From Phycisphaerae bacterium (GTDB lineage: Bacteria > Planctomycetota > Phycisphaerae > Sedimentisphaerales > SG8-4): a DNA stretch of 19,392 nt. The stretch spans positions 1-19,392 of the forward strand of contig JAUVYQ010000035.1 in NCBI GenBank assembly GCA_030603035.1, in the 5' to 3' direction. Of the stretch, positions 1 to 6,467 are shown in pieces. A program made the position numbers and the translations under genes. Every line of letters begins with the position of its first letter. Within the stretch, counting starts at the first letter, position 1. The notes beneath the pieces are model-generated. The model was not told the DNA's origin. It worked only from the letters and a program-made list of their open reading frames with translations, and ran no database searches.

Positions 1-352
1 TGATGCAAAGTGTGTAGTTACAAAGGATTATGAAGAAAAATGCGGATAAGGGCTATGAAAAAACAAAGCCAAAACAAACCCAATTTTAAAATAGACAAAA
101 TGAACTTAAACTTCTATTTAACAAAGGATTATGAAAATAAACACAATTGGACACTTGGTGAAAACAAACCCAATCAAAGCCAATTTCAAACTCGAAGCGA
201 AGCGGAGATCCCTACGGGTGAGCTTCTCGGAATCCTCAAACCGGGGACCAATCTCAAAACCCTACCCCAAAGGCCTGCCCTGCCTGTCCTGAGCTTGTCG
301 AAAGGAGCCACGCCGAAGGGGAGTAGGAAGAATAAAAAAGTGGCCGGATGAA
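1..352 (+). repeat. NKPN-type dispersed repeat island, copy 1
   Basis: No real gene is supported here. The sequence holds two degenerate units built around 'acaaaggattatgaa' (about 20-35 and 121-136) followed by 'aacaaacccaat' motifs. They read as Asn/Lys/Pro/Gln-rich peptide (NKPN, QSQ) if translated. From 204 to 252 it contains a 49-bp segment that recurs perfectly, in inverted orientation, at 14845-14893. Around 284-320 there is a further common bacterial dispersed motif, 'cctgagcttgtcgaa' (reads as LSLSKG). The open frame through 40-351 is best explained as a by-product of the repeat, since it has no domain, no ribosome site and repeat-derived composition. I recall the same NKPN strings from planctomycete genome drafts, but this is memory, not a search. 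Confidence 0.75.
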
Positions 353-364
353 ACACAATTACTG

Positions 365-370
365 TATAAT
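365..370 (+). promoter_or_regulatory. Possible -10 box for the pseudopilin gene
   Basis: A consensus TATAAT lies 58 bases ahead of the ATG at 428, just outside the repeat island. No convincing -35 hexamer is seen 16-18 bases upstream, so this is only a candidate. Confidence 0.3.
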
Positions 371-427
371 AGCTGTTAGTGTTTGCCGGGTGGTTTCGTT
401 TCTTTGTACGGAAATAAGGGTAGAGAG

Positions 428-1210
428 ATGTCTGAACAGCAACAAAATACGGCTCGGAAGATTGGACCGGGTGGTTTTACACTAATTGAGCTGCTTGTTG
501 TGATATCCATCATATCAATGCTGATGTCCATTATGCTTCCGGGGTTAAGCAGGGCCAGGGAGCTTGGCAAGCGTGTAGTCTGTCTTAACAATCTCAGGCA
601 GTTGACGCTGGCGTGGTATTTTTATGCCAACGATAATGACGACAGACTCTGTTCGCCCGATACGTACTGGAATGATACTCCTGGGAGCAGCTACTGGGTT
701 GCCGACGGGCCGGCTCTGTCGTCCAACAATATAGGCGGTACCGAAATAGCCATTGAGCGTGGAATCCTGTGGCCTTATACGGAGCAGACCACGGACCTGT
801 ATAAGTGCAAGAGTGACGCCAGCGGTTTTTTGCGGAGCTATTCTATATCCAACACTATGGGCGGGTATGCTCACGGTCGGATAAGGCCCTTTCACAGCCA
901 AGATATTTCAGGATCCTCCAGAAAGATAGTTTTTATTGACGCAGACAGCAGAACAAGATGGATAGAAAGCAGTTTCCGTCCTATAAACGTAAGCTCAACA
1001 ACGCCAAGGTGGCGGATTGAAAATAGCCACAATATAACAGCAAGGCACAGTGACGGCTGCAACATGTCTTTTGCAGACCATCACTGCAAGTACTGGAAAT
1101 GGAAAGACCCACGGACGGTCGAACTGGCGAATTGGGAAATAGACCCGGCGGCTGCATCAGGCAATAACCGTGATTTAGAACGTATGGTTGAAGTGCTCAA
1201 GGGACGTTAG
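428..1210 (+). CDS. Prepilin-type N-terminal cleavage/methylation domain protein (type II secretion/type IV pilin-like pseudopilin)
   Basis: A 260-residue secreted pseudopilin-like protein. Residues 14-38 hold the class III signal: GPGG then FTLIELLVVISIIS, so prepilin peptidase would cut between Gly16 and Phe17, with the conserved Glu at position 5 of the mature protein (Glu21). The helix is followed by SRARELGKR and CLNNLRQL, the form typical of the large planctomycete pseudopilin families. The remaining 200 residues are a globular domain with a WKWKDPR stretch and an ADHH motif near the end. An upstream TTG at 383 keeps the frame open, but the ATG at 428 is preferred because it follows a purine-rich 'gggtagagag' and gives a normal short leader before the cleavage site. 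The next gene follows 63 bases later and is probably cotranscribed. The substrate or assembly it belongs to is unknown; such genes are numerous in planctomycetes. Confidence 0.88.
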   Translation: MSEQQQNTARKIGPGGFTLIELLVVISIISMLMSIMLPGLSRARELGKRVVCLNNLRQLTLAWYFYANDNDDRLCSPDTYWNDTPGSSYWVADGPALSSNNIGGTEIAIERGILWPYTEQTTDLYKCKSDASGFLRSYSISNTMGGYAHGRIRPFHSQDISGSSRKIVFIDADSRTRWIESSFRPINVSSTTPRWRIENSHNITARHSDGCNMSFADHHCKYWKWKDPRTVELANWEIDPAAASGNNRDLERMVEVLKGR

Positions 1211-1273
1211 TTTTAGAATTATTTTTGTGTAGAGCGAATACATCTCGTCGCAGGATTTTGGGAGGACATTGAG

Positions 1274-1903
1274 ATGTCTTTTAAGCTTCCTGACTGGCTT
1301 CGTTATGAAATTCGAGAGCAATGGGAACGCCTAACTGCAAAACTACAGGCTGCAAGGAGATGGATTAACCAGCAAAACTCCAAGATAATCATTGGAATAA
1401 CCGCCGCTTCCGTGCTTATGCTCCTGGCGATTGTTATATGGCTGTTGACCCCTGAAAAGCCCCTGGAACAAATTGAACAGAGTGATAAGGCGTGGTTCTA
1501 TGACCTGAATACCGGCAAGCTTTTCGTCGGAAAAGACGACCAGAACCCGCCTATCGAGGCACCTTCAGGGCCATTACGTATCGAGTTCGCTGTGGGGCCA
1601 TTACAAGAAGGAGGACCGGCAGGCGTCAAGGCCTATGTATTCAGTTATGCCGATGAGCCAAACGAATCCGAGCGCTTTATCGGCTTTTTGGAAACCAGTG
1701 TGCCCAAGGCAATAATGGAAAGACTCGAGTCTATCAGGCCAAAAGCCGATGGTACCGAGCAATGGGGGTACGGAAAACTTGTTCGCAGGGTTAAGGACAA
1801 ACACTGGGTTCCGGGCGATAGCAACGAAGGACGCTCTATTTTGAAAGAGGCGTACCTGCCAAATGAAACCGGAGAGAGTGCCCGTTATTGCCCACCCGAA
1901 TAA
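1274..1903 (+). CDS. Single-pass membrane protein of unknown function, downstream of the pseudopilin
   Basis: 209 residues, preceded by a clear ribosome site ('gggagg', 1259-1264). Residues 1-36 are amphipathic and rich in Arg, Trp and Gln; residues 37-58 form one strong transmembrane helix (IIIGITAASVLMLLAIVIWLL). The rest is a soluble, probably extracytoplasmic domain rich in acidic residues and proline, containing AWFYDLNTGKLFVG at about 73-86. I do not recognise the family. Its position directly behind a pseudopilin gene suggests an accessory role at the same envelope assembly, but that is inference from location only. The stop lies three bases from the stop of the converging nrnA gene, leaving no room for a separate terminator. 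Confidence 0.75.
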   Translation: MSFKLPDWLRYEIREQWERLTAKLQAARRWINQQNSKIIIGITAASVLMLLAIVIWLLTPEKPLEQIEQSDKAWFYDLNTGKLFVGKDDQNPPIEAPSGPLRIEFAVGPLQEGGPAGVKAYVFSYADEPNESERFIGFLETSVPKAIMERLESIRPKADGTEQWGYGKLVRRVKDKHWVPGDSNEGRSILKEAYLPNETGESARYCPPE

Positions 1904-1906
1904 AAA

Positions 1907-2923
1907 TCATTTACTGTCCAACAGTCTAAATTGCTCAGCCATTTCGGCCAGAATAAGCTGTTTTGCGTTTTTTAGAGGCCCGGGTAGATAGGCGCCTGCA
2001 GCCGTTGTATGGCCTCCTCCGCCGAACTTGGCGGCAATTTTGCGAACATCGATGGCGCCTCTGCTTCGCAAAGAGCATCTAATCCGGCCATCCTTCAATT
2101 CTACAAACAAAGCCGCTGCCTCAACCGTGCTTATCCGCCGACATTCGTCAATTAGATTTTCGGTATCCCTGTGTGCAGCGCCGGCTTGTTCGAAATCCCG
2201 CTGGAGCAGATGCTGTGCTGCATATCGGCCGTCAAGATGCAGTTCGAGTGTGTTGAACATTGCCGTCATCAGCTTGAACCGCTGATGCGAGAAATTCTGG
2301 TACAAATCGTGATAGATTTCCGTTGGATTTGCCCCGGCGTCAATCAGCTCAGCACAGCTTCTGAAAACTGCGCCGTCTGTATTGCTGAACTGGAACCAGC
2401 CGGTATCCGTAGCTACTGCGACAAAAAGTGCCTGAGCAATTTTTTCAGTTACAGGCCAGTTGGCATATTTCAGGAAATCAAAAATAATCAGACCCGTGGC
2501 CGCAGCGATTGTATCAATCAGCTCAACGTCTCCAAGGCCGTCGGCGGTTACGTGGTGGTCAATTACCAGAACCGGCTTATCGTTCTGTTTCAGGTATTGG
2601 TCAAACTGCGGCAGTTGGCTGTAACTGTTGGTATCGATAATCATAATCAAATCCGGCTTAGCGAATTGCCCTTGTTTTAACTGCTCGAAGCTGACGCCTT
2701 CGCCGAGGATTGGGAGTTTTTCGGCAAAGAGAAATTCATACCATTCCGGCACCGGAGATAACAATATAGTTTTTACCTTTTTGCCGAGGGCGGTCAGCAC
2801 ATCATACATTGCCGCAATCGAGCCGCAGGCATCACCGTCCGGCCGGGTATGAGTCGTAATCAAAATAGTCTTTGACTTGTCGATTAACTCAACTGCTCTC
2901 TGACATTCACTGCTATTTACCAT
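1907..2923 (-). CDS. nrnA: DHH-family phosphoesterase (NrnA-like oligoribonuclease / pAp phosphatase)
   Basis: 338 residues, normal length for bacterial NrnA. Family members are cytoplasmic Mn-dependent enzymes that hydrolyse short oligoribonucleotides and often 3'-phosphoadenosine 5'-phosphate. Visible motifs are THTRPDGDACGS (24-35, metal-binding Asp29 and Asp31), IDTNS with Asp97, IDHH (121-124) with the following TADG, DTGWFQFSNTD in the middle, and the C-terminal DHHA1 substrate-binding motif FGGGGHTTAAGA (about 300-311). The ATG at 2923 follows 'gaggag', a good ribosome site. In many bacteria nrnA is clustered with truB and ribF; here ribF is the next recognisable housekeeping gene upstream on the same strand, with a transposase gene between them, which fits an old nrnA-ribF neighbourhood that was interrupted. 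The exact substrate cannot be told from sequence. Confidence 0.92.
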   Translation of the reverse strand: MVNSSECQRAVELIDKSKTILITTHTRPDGDACGSIAAMYDVLTALGKKVKTILLSPVPEWYEFLFAEKLPILGEGVSFEQLKQGQFAKPDLIMIIDTNSYSQLPQFDQYLKQNDKPVLVIDHHVTADGLGDVELIDTIAAATGLIIFDFLKYANWPVTEKIAQALFVAVATDTGWFQFSNTDGAVFRSCAELIDAGANPTEIYHDLYQNFSHQRFKLMTAMFNTLELHLDGRYAAQHLLQRDFEQAGAAHRDTENLIDECRRISTVEAAALFVELKDGRIRCSLRSRGAIDVRKIAAKFGGGGHTTAAGAYLPGPLKNAKQLILAEMAEQFRLLDSK

Positions 2924-2955
2924 CAGATCTCCTCAAATCATTAACATGATAGACA

Positions 2956-3007
2956 GAGCCCCAAGCGTCAGCGCGGGGTTCCTACCCCTCACTTACGTTC
3001 GGGGCTC
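2956..3007. repeat. REP-like nested palindrome with GTAG at the end of the RAYT gene
   Basis: Outer arms GAGCCCC (2956-2962) and GGGGCTC (3001-3007) are perfectly complementary. Each half also folds alone. Read on the minus strand, the first half is CCCC-GA-AC-GTAA-GT-GA-GGGG, the second CCCC-GCG-CTGA-CGC-TT-GGGG with a TT bulge. Between them lies the tetranucleotide GTAG (2985-2982). GTAG or GTGG next to a bulged palindrome is the known signature of REP elements recognised by RAYT proteins. The first half encodes the last codons of the transposase, and the TAG of GTAG is its stop codon. No second full copy was found in the window. Confidence 0.7.
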
Positions 3008-3527
3008 CGTGCCGTTCTGACGAACCAAATTCCATCATTCTACCCTGCTCATTTTTAACATAACCTATCGCGGAAACAAGTGCCTGCTTTGTCCAAAGAT
3101 ATTTTGTGCTGCCGTGCTGTGTCCAGTATCTCTCCATTGCCGACTCATTTCCCATACACTTCTTAATCGATCTTGTTCCGTAAGCTTTGAAATCTGTCAT
3201 CATCTTCTCCGGCCTTGCCGCTCCGGTGACGACAATGTGGACGTGATTTTCCCTGACATGGACCGCATGCGCAACCCACCCACGATTTTTGCATACCTGC
3301 AAAATTACACTCAAAATCACTTTTCTTTGTCTTTGACTCAACAAAAAAAGGGGATGTTTAAGGGCAGATCGGGCCTTGCTGTTCCTTGCTAAATCCCGAC
3401 TTACAAACTCACTTCCATAACGATTATGCCTTTTATCTACACTACCTCTTTTGTCACCATGCATCCAAGTCCCATAAGTCGTAAAAGTAATAAGATAAGC
3501 AATAGGATATCCCATTTCATTTTTCAT
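2982..3527 (-). CDS. REP-associated tyrosine transposase (RAYT / IS200-like Y1_Tnp, HUH family)
   Basis: 181 residues. The HUH motif is seen as ENHVHIVV (His95 and His97), and the likely catalytic Tyr116 sits in DFKAYGTRSIKK, the helix pattern typical of Y1 transposases of the RAYT group. The N-terminal TYGTWMHGDKRGSV (17-30) is a conserved feature of this subfamily. These enzymes nick single-stranded DNA at REP palindromes and are usually single-copy and domesticated. A longer frame from 3674 exists but overlaps ribF and is repeat-like; the ATG at 3527 starts exactly at the domain and overlaps the ribF stop as ATGA, which suggests translational coupling. The gene has no flanking insertion-sequence ends. 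The last dozen codons (ERHGAPNVSEG) and the stop are formed by the REP-like palindrome, an unusual arrangement. Confidence 0.87.
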   Translation of the reverse strand: MKNEMGYPIAYLITFTTYGTWMHGDKRGSVDKRHNRYGSEFVSRDLARNSKARSALKHPLFLLSQRQRKVILSVILQVCKNRGWVAHAVHVRENHVHIVVTGAARPEKMMTDFKAYGTRSIKKCMGNESAMERYWTQHGSTKYLWTKQALVSAIGYVKNEQGRMMEFGSSERHGAPNVSEG

Positions 3528-4525
3528 AACTCTAACTTGCCTTTCTCTGTGTCCTCTGTGGCTAAAATTTCTTTTACCTTTTCGCAGTCTTTTGCGATTT
3601 GGGCGGAAAGCTGTGATTCCGTCTCGAACTTCTGCTGGTCGCGTATGCGTTTGATAAAGTCCATAGCGAGCCATTTGTCGTGCAAATCGCCGACATCGTC
3701 AGTCAGTATGTGGGCTTCTATCGCCAGAGGATTGTCGCTGCCAAGAGTCTCCGACCTGCCGATACTCAAAGCGGCAGGCAGTTTGTCATACGTTTTACAG
3801 ACGTCCTCGGTGGTATCGGCGATTTGTACAAAGCCGGCATAGACCCCTTCGGCGGGGATAAGCTGCTGAACGGGTTCCATATTTGCTGTTGGAAAGCCTA
3901 ATTGTTCTCCTTTGCCGCAGCCGGATATGATTTGTCCAATGAGCCGATATGGTCTGCTTAGTGCAATGGCGGCATCGGCTGCCCTGCCGCTTTCGAGCAT
4001 ATCGCGAATCACTGTACTTGAGACTTTAACGGTTTGGCCGGTTGAGAGTTTAACCTCTTTGGCTTCAATGACAAAAACCAGAAAGCCCTTCTCGGCCCCT
4101 AATTCCTGGAGCGTACGGACACCACCGCCCCGGCCACATCCGAAGTTAAAGCTTTCGCCCTCAATCACCACGCCGGGCTGAACATTCTTAACGATGAACT
4201 GCTCCACAAAATCCGGCGGCGAAAGACTTAGAAGCTCAGGAGTGCTTTCCACAACGAAAAGGCAATCGACCCCGAATTCAGCAAGAAGATGTTTTTTTAA
4301 TGCCAATGACGTTAGAATGCCGGGCTTTTCTTGCGGACGTAAGACGGCGAGCGGATGCGGCTCGAAAGTCATCACCACCAGTTCCGCCCGCCTTTTCGCT
4401 GCGGTTTGTCTGGCAGCGACCAAAATCTCCTGATGGCCGAGATGAACGCCGTCGAAATTTCCGATAGTCAGCACGCAACCCTTCTCTATTTTCTCAAGGC
4501 CAGATATTGTTTCTATAATCCTCAT
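3524..4525 (-). CDS. ribF: Bifunctional riboflavin kinase / FMN adenylyltransferase RibF
   Basis: 333 residues. Makes FMN from riboflavin and then FAD, in the cytoplasm. The N-terminal nucleotidyltransferase domain shows GNFDGVHLGHQ (22-32, the HxGH motif), TFEPHP (53-58) and SSTVIRDMLESG (169-180). The C-terminal kinase domain shows GKGEQLGFPTANM (204-216, with the PTAN metal/ATP motif), GVYAGFV and a Glu at 270 in the place of the catalytic base. The usual IGxxPTF stretch is altered to IGRSETLGSDN, a divergence from the common form. The last dozen residues, ATEDTEKGKLEL, are not part of the family fold and match a dispersed 'ccacagaggacacagag' repeat, so the natural C-terminus seems to have been extended by repeat DNA. 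The stop overlaps the transposase start (ATGA). The ribosome site before 4525 is weak. Confidence 0.93.
   Translation of the reverse strand: MRIIETISGLEKIEKGCVLTIGNFDGVHLGHQEILVAARQTAAKRRAELVVMTFEPHPLAVLRPQEKPGILTSLALKKHLLAEFGVDCLFVVESTPELLSLSPPDFVEQFIVKNVQPGVVIEGESFNFGCGRGGGVRTLQELGAEKGFLVFVIEAKEVKLSTGQTVKVSSTVIRDMLESGRAADAAIALSRPYRLIGQIISGCGKGEQLGFPTANMEPVQQLIPAEGVYAGFVQIADTTEDVCKTYDKLPAALSIGRSETLGSDNPLAIEAHILTDDVGDLHDKWLAMDFIKRIRDQQKFETESQLSAQIAKDCEKVKEILATEDTEKGKLEL
3545..3561 (-). repeat. Dispersed 'ccacagaggacacagag' motif in the ribF 3' end
   Basis: The motif encodes ATEDTEK in ribF and, in another frame, SHRGHRERQ. The same short-word style (CCACAGA/CACAGAG) appears in the intergenic island near 15503-15560. 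I recognise it as a widely dispersed low-complexity motif of environmental bacterial genomes, from memory. Confidence 0.5.
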
Positions 4526-4646
4526 TCTGCTTTTTATCTTAAGTTATGGCAAACTCTGCCGTTATTCTGCCGGCAGCCCGAAGCAATAATTTACCCACTT
4601 GAGCTAAAATCTGCAATGGCTTTTGCATACCTTGAAAGGAAAACTT

Positions 4647-4674
4647 TTGCAAGATGCACGACCTTATGTATAAT
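4647..4674 (+). promoter_or_regulatory. Likely sigma70-type promoter for the 4743-9105 operon
   Basis: TTGCAA (4647-4652) and a perfect TATAAT (4669-4674) are separated by 16 bases. This gives a leader of about 60 bases before the ATG at 4743. The leader contains a small hairpin (CCAGG / CCTGG, about 4688-4709), which I could not match to a known riboswitch. Confidence 0.55.
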
Positions 4675-4742
4675 TGCGCACGCGAATCCAGGAAGCTGTA
4701 TGGCCCTGGCTCGGTAATAAATCTTTAGAAGTGGAGCTGACA

Positions 4743-5369
4743 ATGCCATCAGGAAAGAAGATTAAAAATATAGCGGTAGAGCTGAAAAACCATGCACCGT
4801 TTACGTTATTCGGCGCCTTTACAGGCATCGTTTTGATGGTGCTGTTTAAGAATATCGAGCACCAGACGAGCGAAGGGCTGTTCTACGTATTTCACCCCGC
4901 TCATGTACTATTAAGTGCGATGGTAACGGCTTCAATGTTCAAGCTGTACGCCAGAAAAACCAATTTCTTTGTAGTTTTGCTCATCGGTTATATCGGCTCG
5001 ATTGGCATCGCCACTGTTAGTGATTCACTGATTCCATACGCAGGCGAAGTTTTGCTCGGCCTGGACGCTCACTCTCATATAGGCTTCATTGAGGGCTGGT
5101 ACGTAGTCAATCCTGCTGCGATATTAGGGGTTTTGATTGCCTGGTTTTGGCCGAAAACAAAATTTCCACATTCCGGCCACGTGTTACTCAGCACTTGGGC
5201 TTCGTCACTCCATATCCTTATGGCAATGGTTGGCCAGCTCTCAGTATGGAAAATCGTGGGCAGTTTCGGATTTTTGTTTTTGGCCGTCTGGCTGCCCTGC
5301 TGCGTTAGTGATATCGTTTTTCCGCTCCTGTTCGTCAGAGGCAAGCATGTACCACACTCGCACCACTGA
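4743..5369 (+). CDS. Histidine-rich polytopic membrane protein with an internal duplication, function unknown
   Basis: 208 residues with about six hydrophobic segments (roughly 18-35, 51-68, 75-95, 119-136, 148-165, 170-198) and a histidine-ended tail (HVPHSHH). Histidines recur inside or beside the membrane segments. HPAHVLLS (51-58) and HSGHVLLS (143-150) are near-identical, and each is preceded about 31-34 residues earlier by another histidine (His17, His112), which points to two homologous halves. The ATG at 4743 is chosen because it follows 'gtggagctgaca' and removes a poorly hydrophobic extension from 4674. I do not recognise the family. The histidine pattern would suit metal binding or transport, but this is only inference. 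It heads a run of four same-strand genes with manA 69 bases downstream. Confidence 0.7.
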   Translation: MPSGKKIKNIAVELKNHAPFTLFGAFTGIVLMVLFKNIEHQTSEGLFYVFHPAHVLLSAMVTASMFKLYARKTNFFVVLLIGYIGSIGIATVSDSLIPYAGEVLLGLDAHSHIGFIEGWYVVNPAAILGVLIAWFWPKTKFPHSGHVLLSTWASSLHILMAMVGQLSVWKIVGSFGFLFLAVWLPCCVSDIVFPLLFVRGKHVPHSHH

Positions 5370-5438
5370 CCAAAGTTTATATCAAAAACCTGAATCAACC
5401 GATGGACAAGCACTCGCCGGCAGGATAAAATATCAGCA

Positions 5439-6449
5439 ATGAAACCGTACCCATTAAAATTCAGGCCGATTTACAAGCAGCGAATATGGGGTGGCCAGAA
5501 GCTGCGAGAGTTTTTCAATAAGGATATACCGCCCGGCGAAAAAATCGGCGAAAGCTGGGAATTGGCCGATTTGCCGGACGACAAATCCGTAATCGCAAAC
5601 GGCGAACTGGCCGGACAAACTCTTGACTCGGTAATTGAGAAATATCCAAAAGACATAACGGGTAACGAAAATTTCTCAGGCCCTTTTCCGCTGTTAATTA
5701 AAATTCTCGACGCCGAGGACATCCTGAGCGTGCAGGTCCACCCCGATGAGCAGACCTGCCGGCGACTGGGCACCGGAGAGCCAAAAACCGAGTGCTGGTA
5801 TATTATATCCGCTGTCGGCGGCGCGGTAATTTATAAAGGGCTGAAAAAAGGCGTAACAAAAGAGCTATTCGCTGAGGCAGTAGAAAAAGGCAATGTTGCC
5901 GAGATGTTGGCAAAAGTACCCGTTGAGGCCGGCCAGTGTCATTTCCTTCCGGCAGGCACCGCTCATAGTATCGGAGCGGGTCTGTTAGTAGCTGAGATTC
6001 AAACACCATCCGACACCACGTACCGAGTTTTTGACTGGAACAGAGTTGACGACACCGGAAAGGCGAGAGAGCTTCACATCGAAGAGGCACTGGAAAGCAT
6101 CCACTTCGACGCCTCCGGCGATAATCTTTCGGTAACGACAGTAGGTCGGCTGGTAGATTGCAAATACTTCAAGATGGATAAAGACGTACAGGCCAAAGGC
6201 AGTGAGCTGCCCTTCCCACCGGGAAAAATGAAAACGCTGATTATTCTCACTGGCTTCGGAACGATTGCCGGAGCCGAAGGAAATGCCGTTGACCCCGTTA
6301 GAAATTCTACCACGGCTGGTATAAGGCAAAAACAGGAAATTTCTAACGGGGTTAAATTCAAAGCGGGCGATACTTTACTTGTCCCTGCTGCTTACGAAGG
6401 AGCGATACGGTTTGCCGACGATACCCAATACCTGACCGTAACCATTTAA
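5439..6449 (+). CDS. manA: Mannose-6-phosphate isomerase, class I (small bacterial type)
   Basis: 336 residues. Interconverts fructose 6-phosphate and mannose 6-phosphate in the cytoplasm, feeding GDP-mannose for glycans. The cupin zinc ligands are visible as VQVHPDE (Gln99, His101), TECWY (Glu118) and AGTAHSIG (His176). EIQTPSDTTYRVFDW (187-200) is the diagnostic motif of the short bacterial form. The C-terminal cupin carries an insert at residues 285-305 (DPVRNS ... ISNGV) made exactly by a 63-bp palindromic repeat. Without it the chain would read GNAV-KFKAGD, the ordinary loop. The insert lies far from the active-site motifs, so activity is probably kept. The start is ATG 5439, with no strong ribosome site. 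Only 18 bases separate its stop from the next gene's ATG, so cotranscription is likely. Confidence 0.93.
   Translation: MKPYPLKFRPIYKQRIWGGQKLREFFNKDIPPGEKIGESWELADLPDDKSVIANGELAGQTLDSVIEKYPKDITGNENFSGPFPLLIKILDAEDILSVQVHPDEQTCRRLGTGEPKTECWYIISAVGGAVIYKGLKKGVTKELFAEAVEKGNVAEMLAKVPVEAGQCHFLPAGTAHSIGAGLLVAEIQTPSDTTYRVFDWNRVDDTGKARELHIEEALESIHFDASGDNLSVTTVGRLVDCKYFKMDKDVQAKGSELPFPPGKMKTLIILTGFGTIAGAEGNAVDPVRNSTTAGIRQKQEISNGVKFKAGDTLLVPAAYEGAIRFADDTQYLTVTI
6291..6353 (+). repeat. Palindromic repeat inserted in frame in manA
   Basis: The arms ACCCCGTTAGAAATT (6292-6306) and AATTTCTAACGGGGT (6338-6352) are a perfect 15-bp inverted repeat around a 31-base loop. The unit of 63 bases equals 21 codons and starts on a codon boundary (codon 285), so the frame is preserved. 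A longer, decayed relative with the same ends lies at 11355-11447. The peptide strings DPVRNS and ISNGV are ones I remember from other planctomycete proteins, unverified. Confidence 0.8.
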
Positions 6450-6467
6450 TCAATTCGAAACTTGAAT

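Noticed and set aside
40..351. Open frame of 103 codons as a protein gene
   Set aside because: Its sequence is entirely NKPN and LSLSKG repeat material, without ribosome site or domain.
2186..2200. GTTCGAAATCC as the T-loop of a tRNA
   Set aside because: It lies in the nrnA coding sequence and no cloverleaf can be built around it.
2171..2680. Plus-strand open frame of 169 codons inside nrnA
   Set aside because: It is fully antisense to the well-supported nrnA gene and has no domain.
4355..4717. Plus-strand open frame of 120 codons over the ribF start
   Set aside because: It is antisense to the start of ribF and crosses the promoter region; no domain is seen.
4681..4742. Riboswitch in the leader of the histidine-rich membrane protein
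   Set aside because: Only one short hairpin is seen; the core of known Mn, Ni/Co or cobalamin riboswitches could not be recognised.
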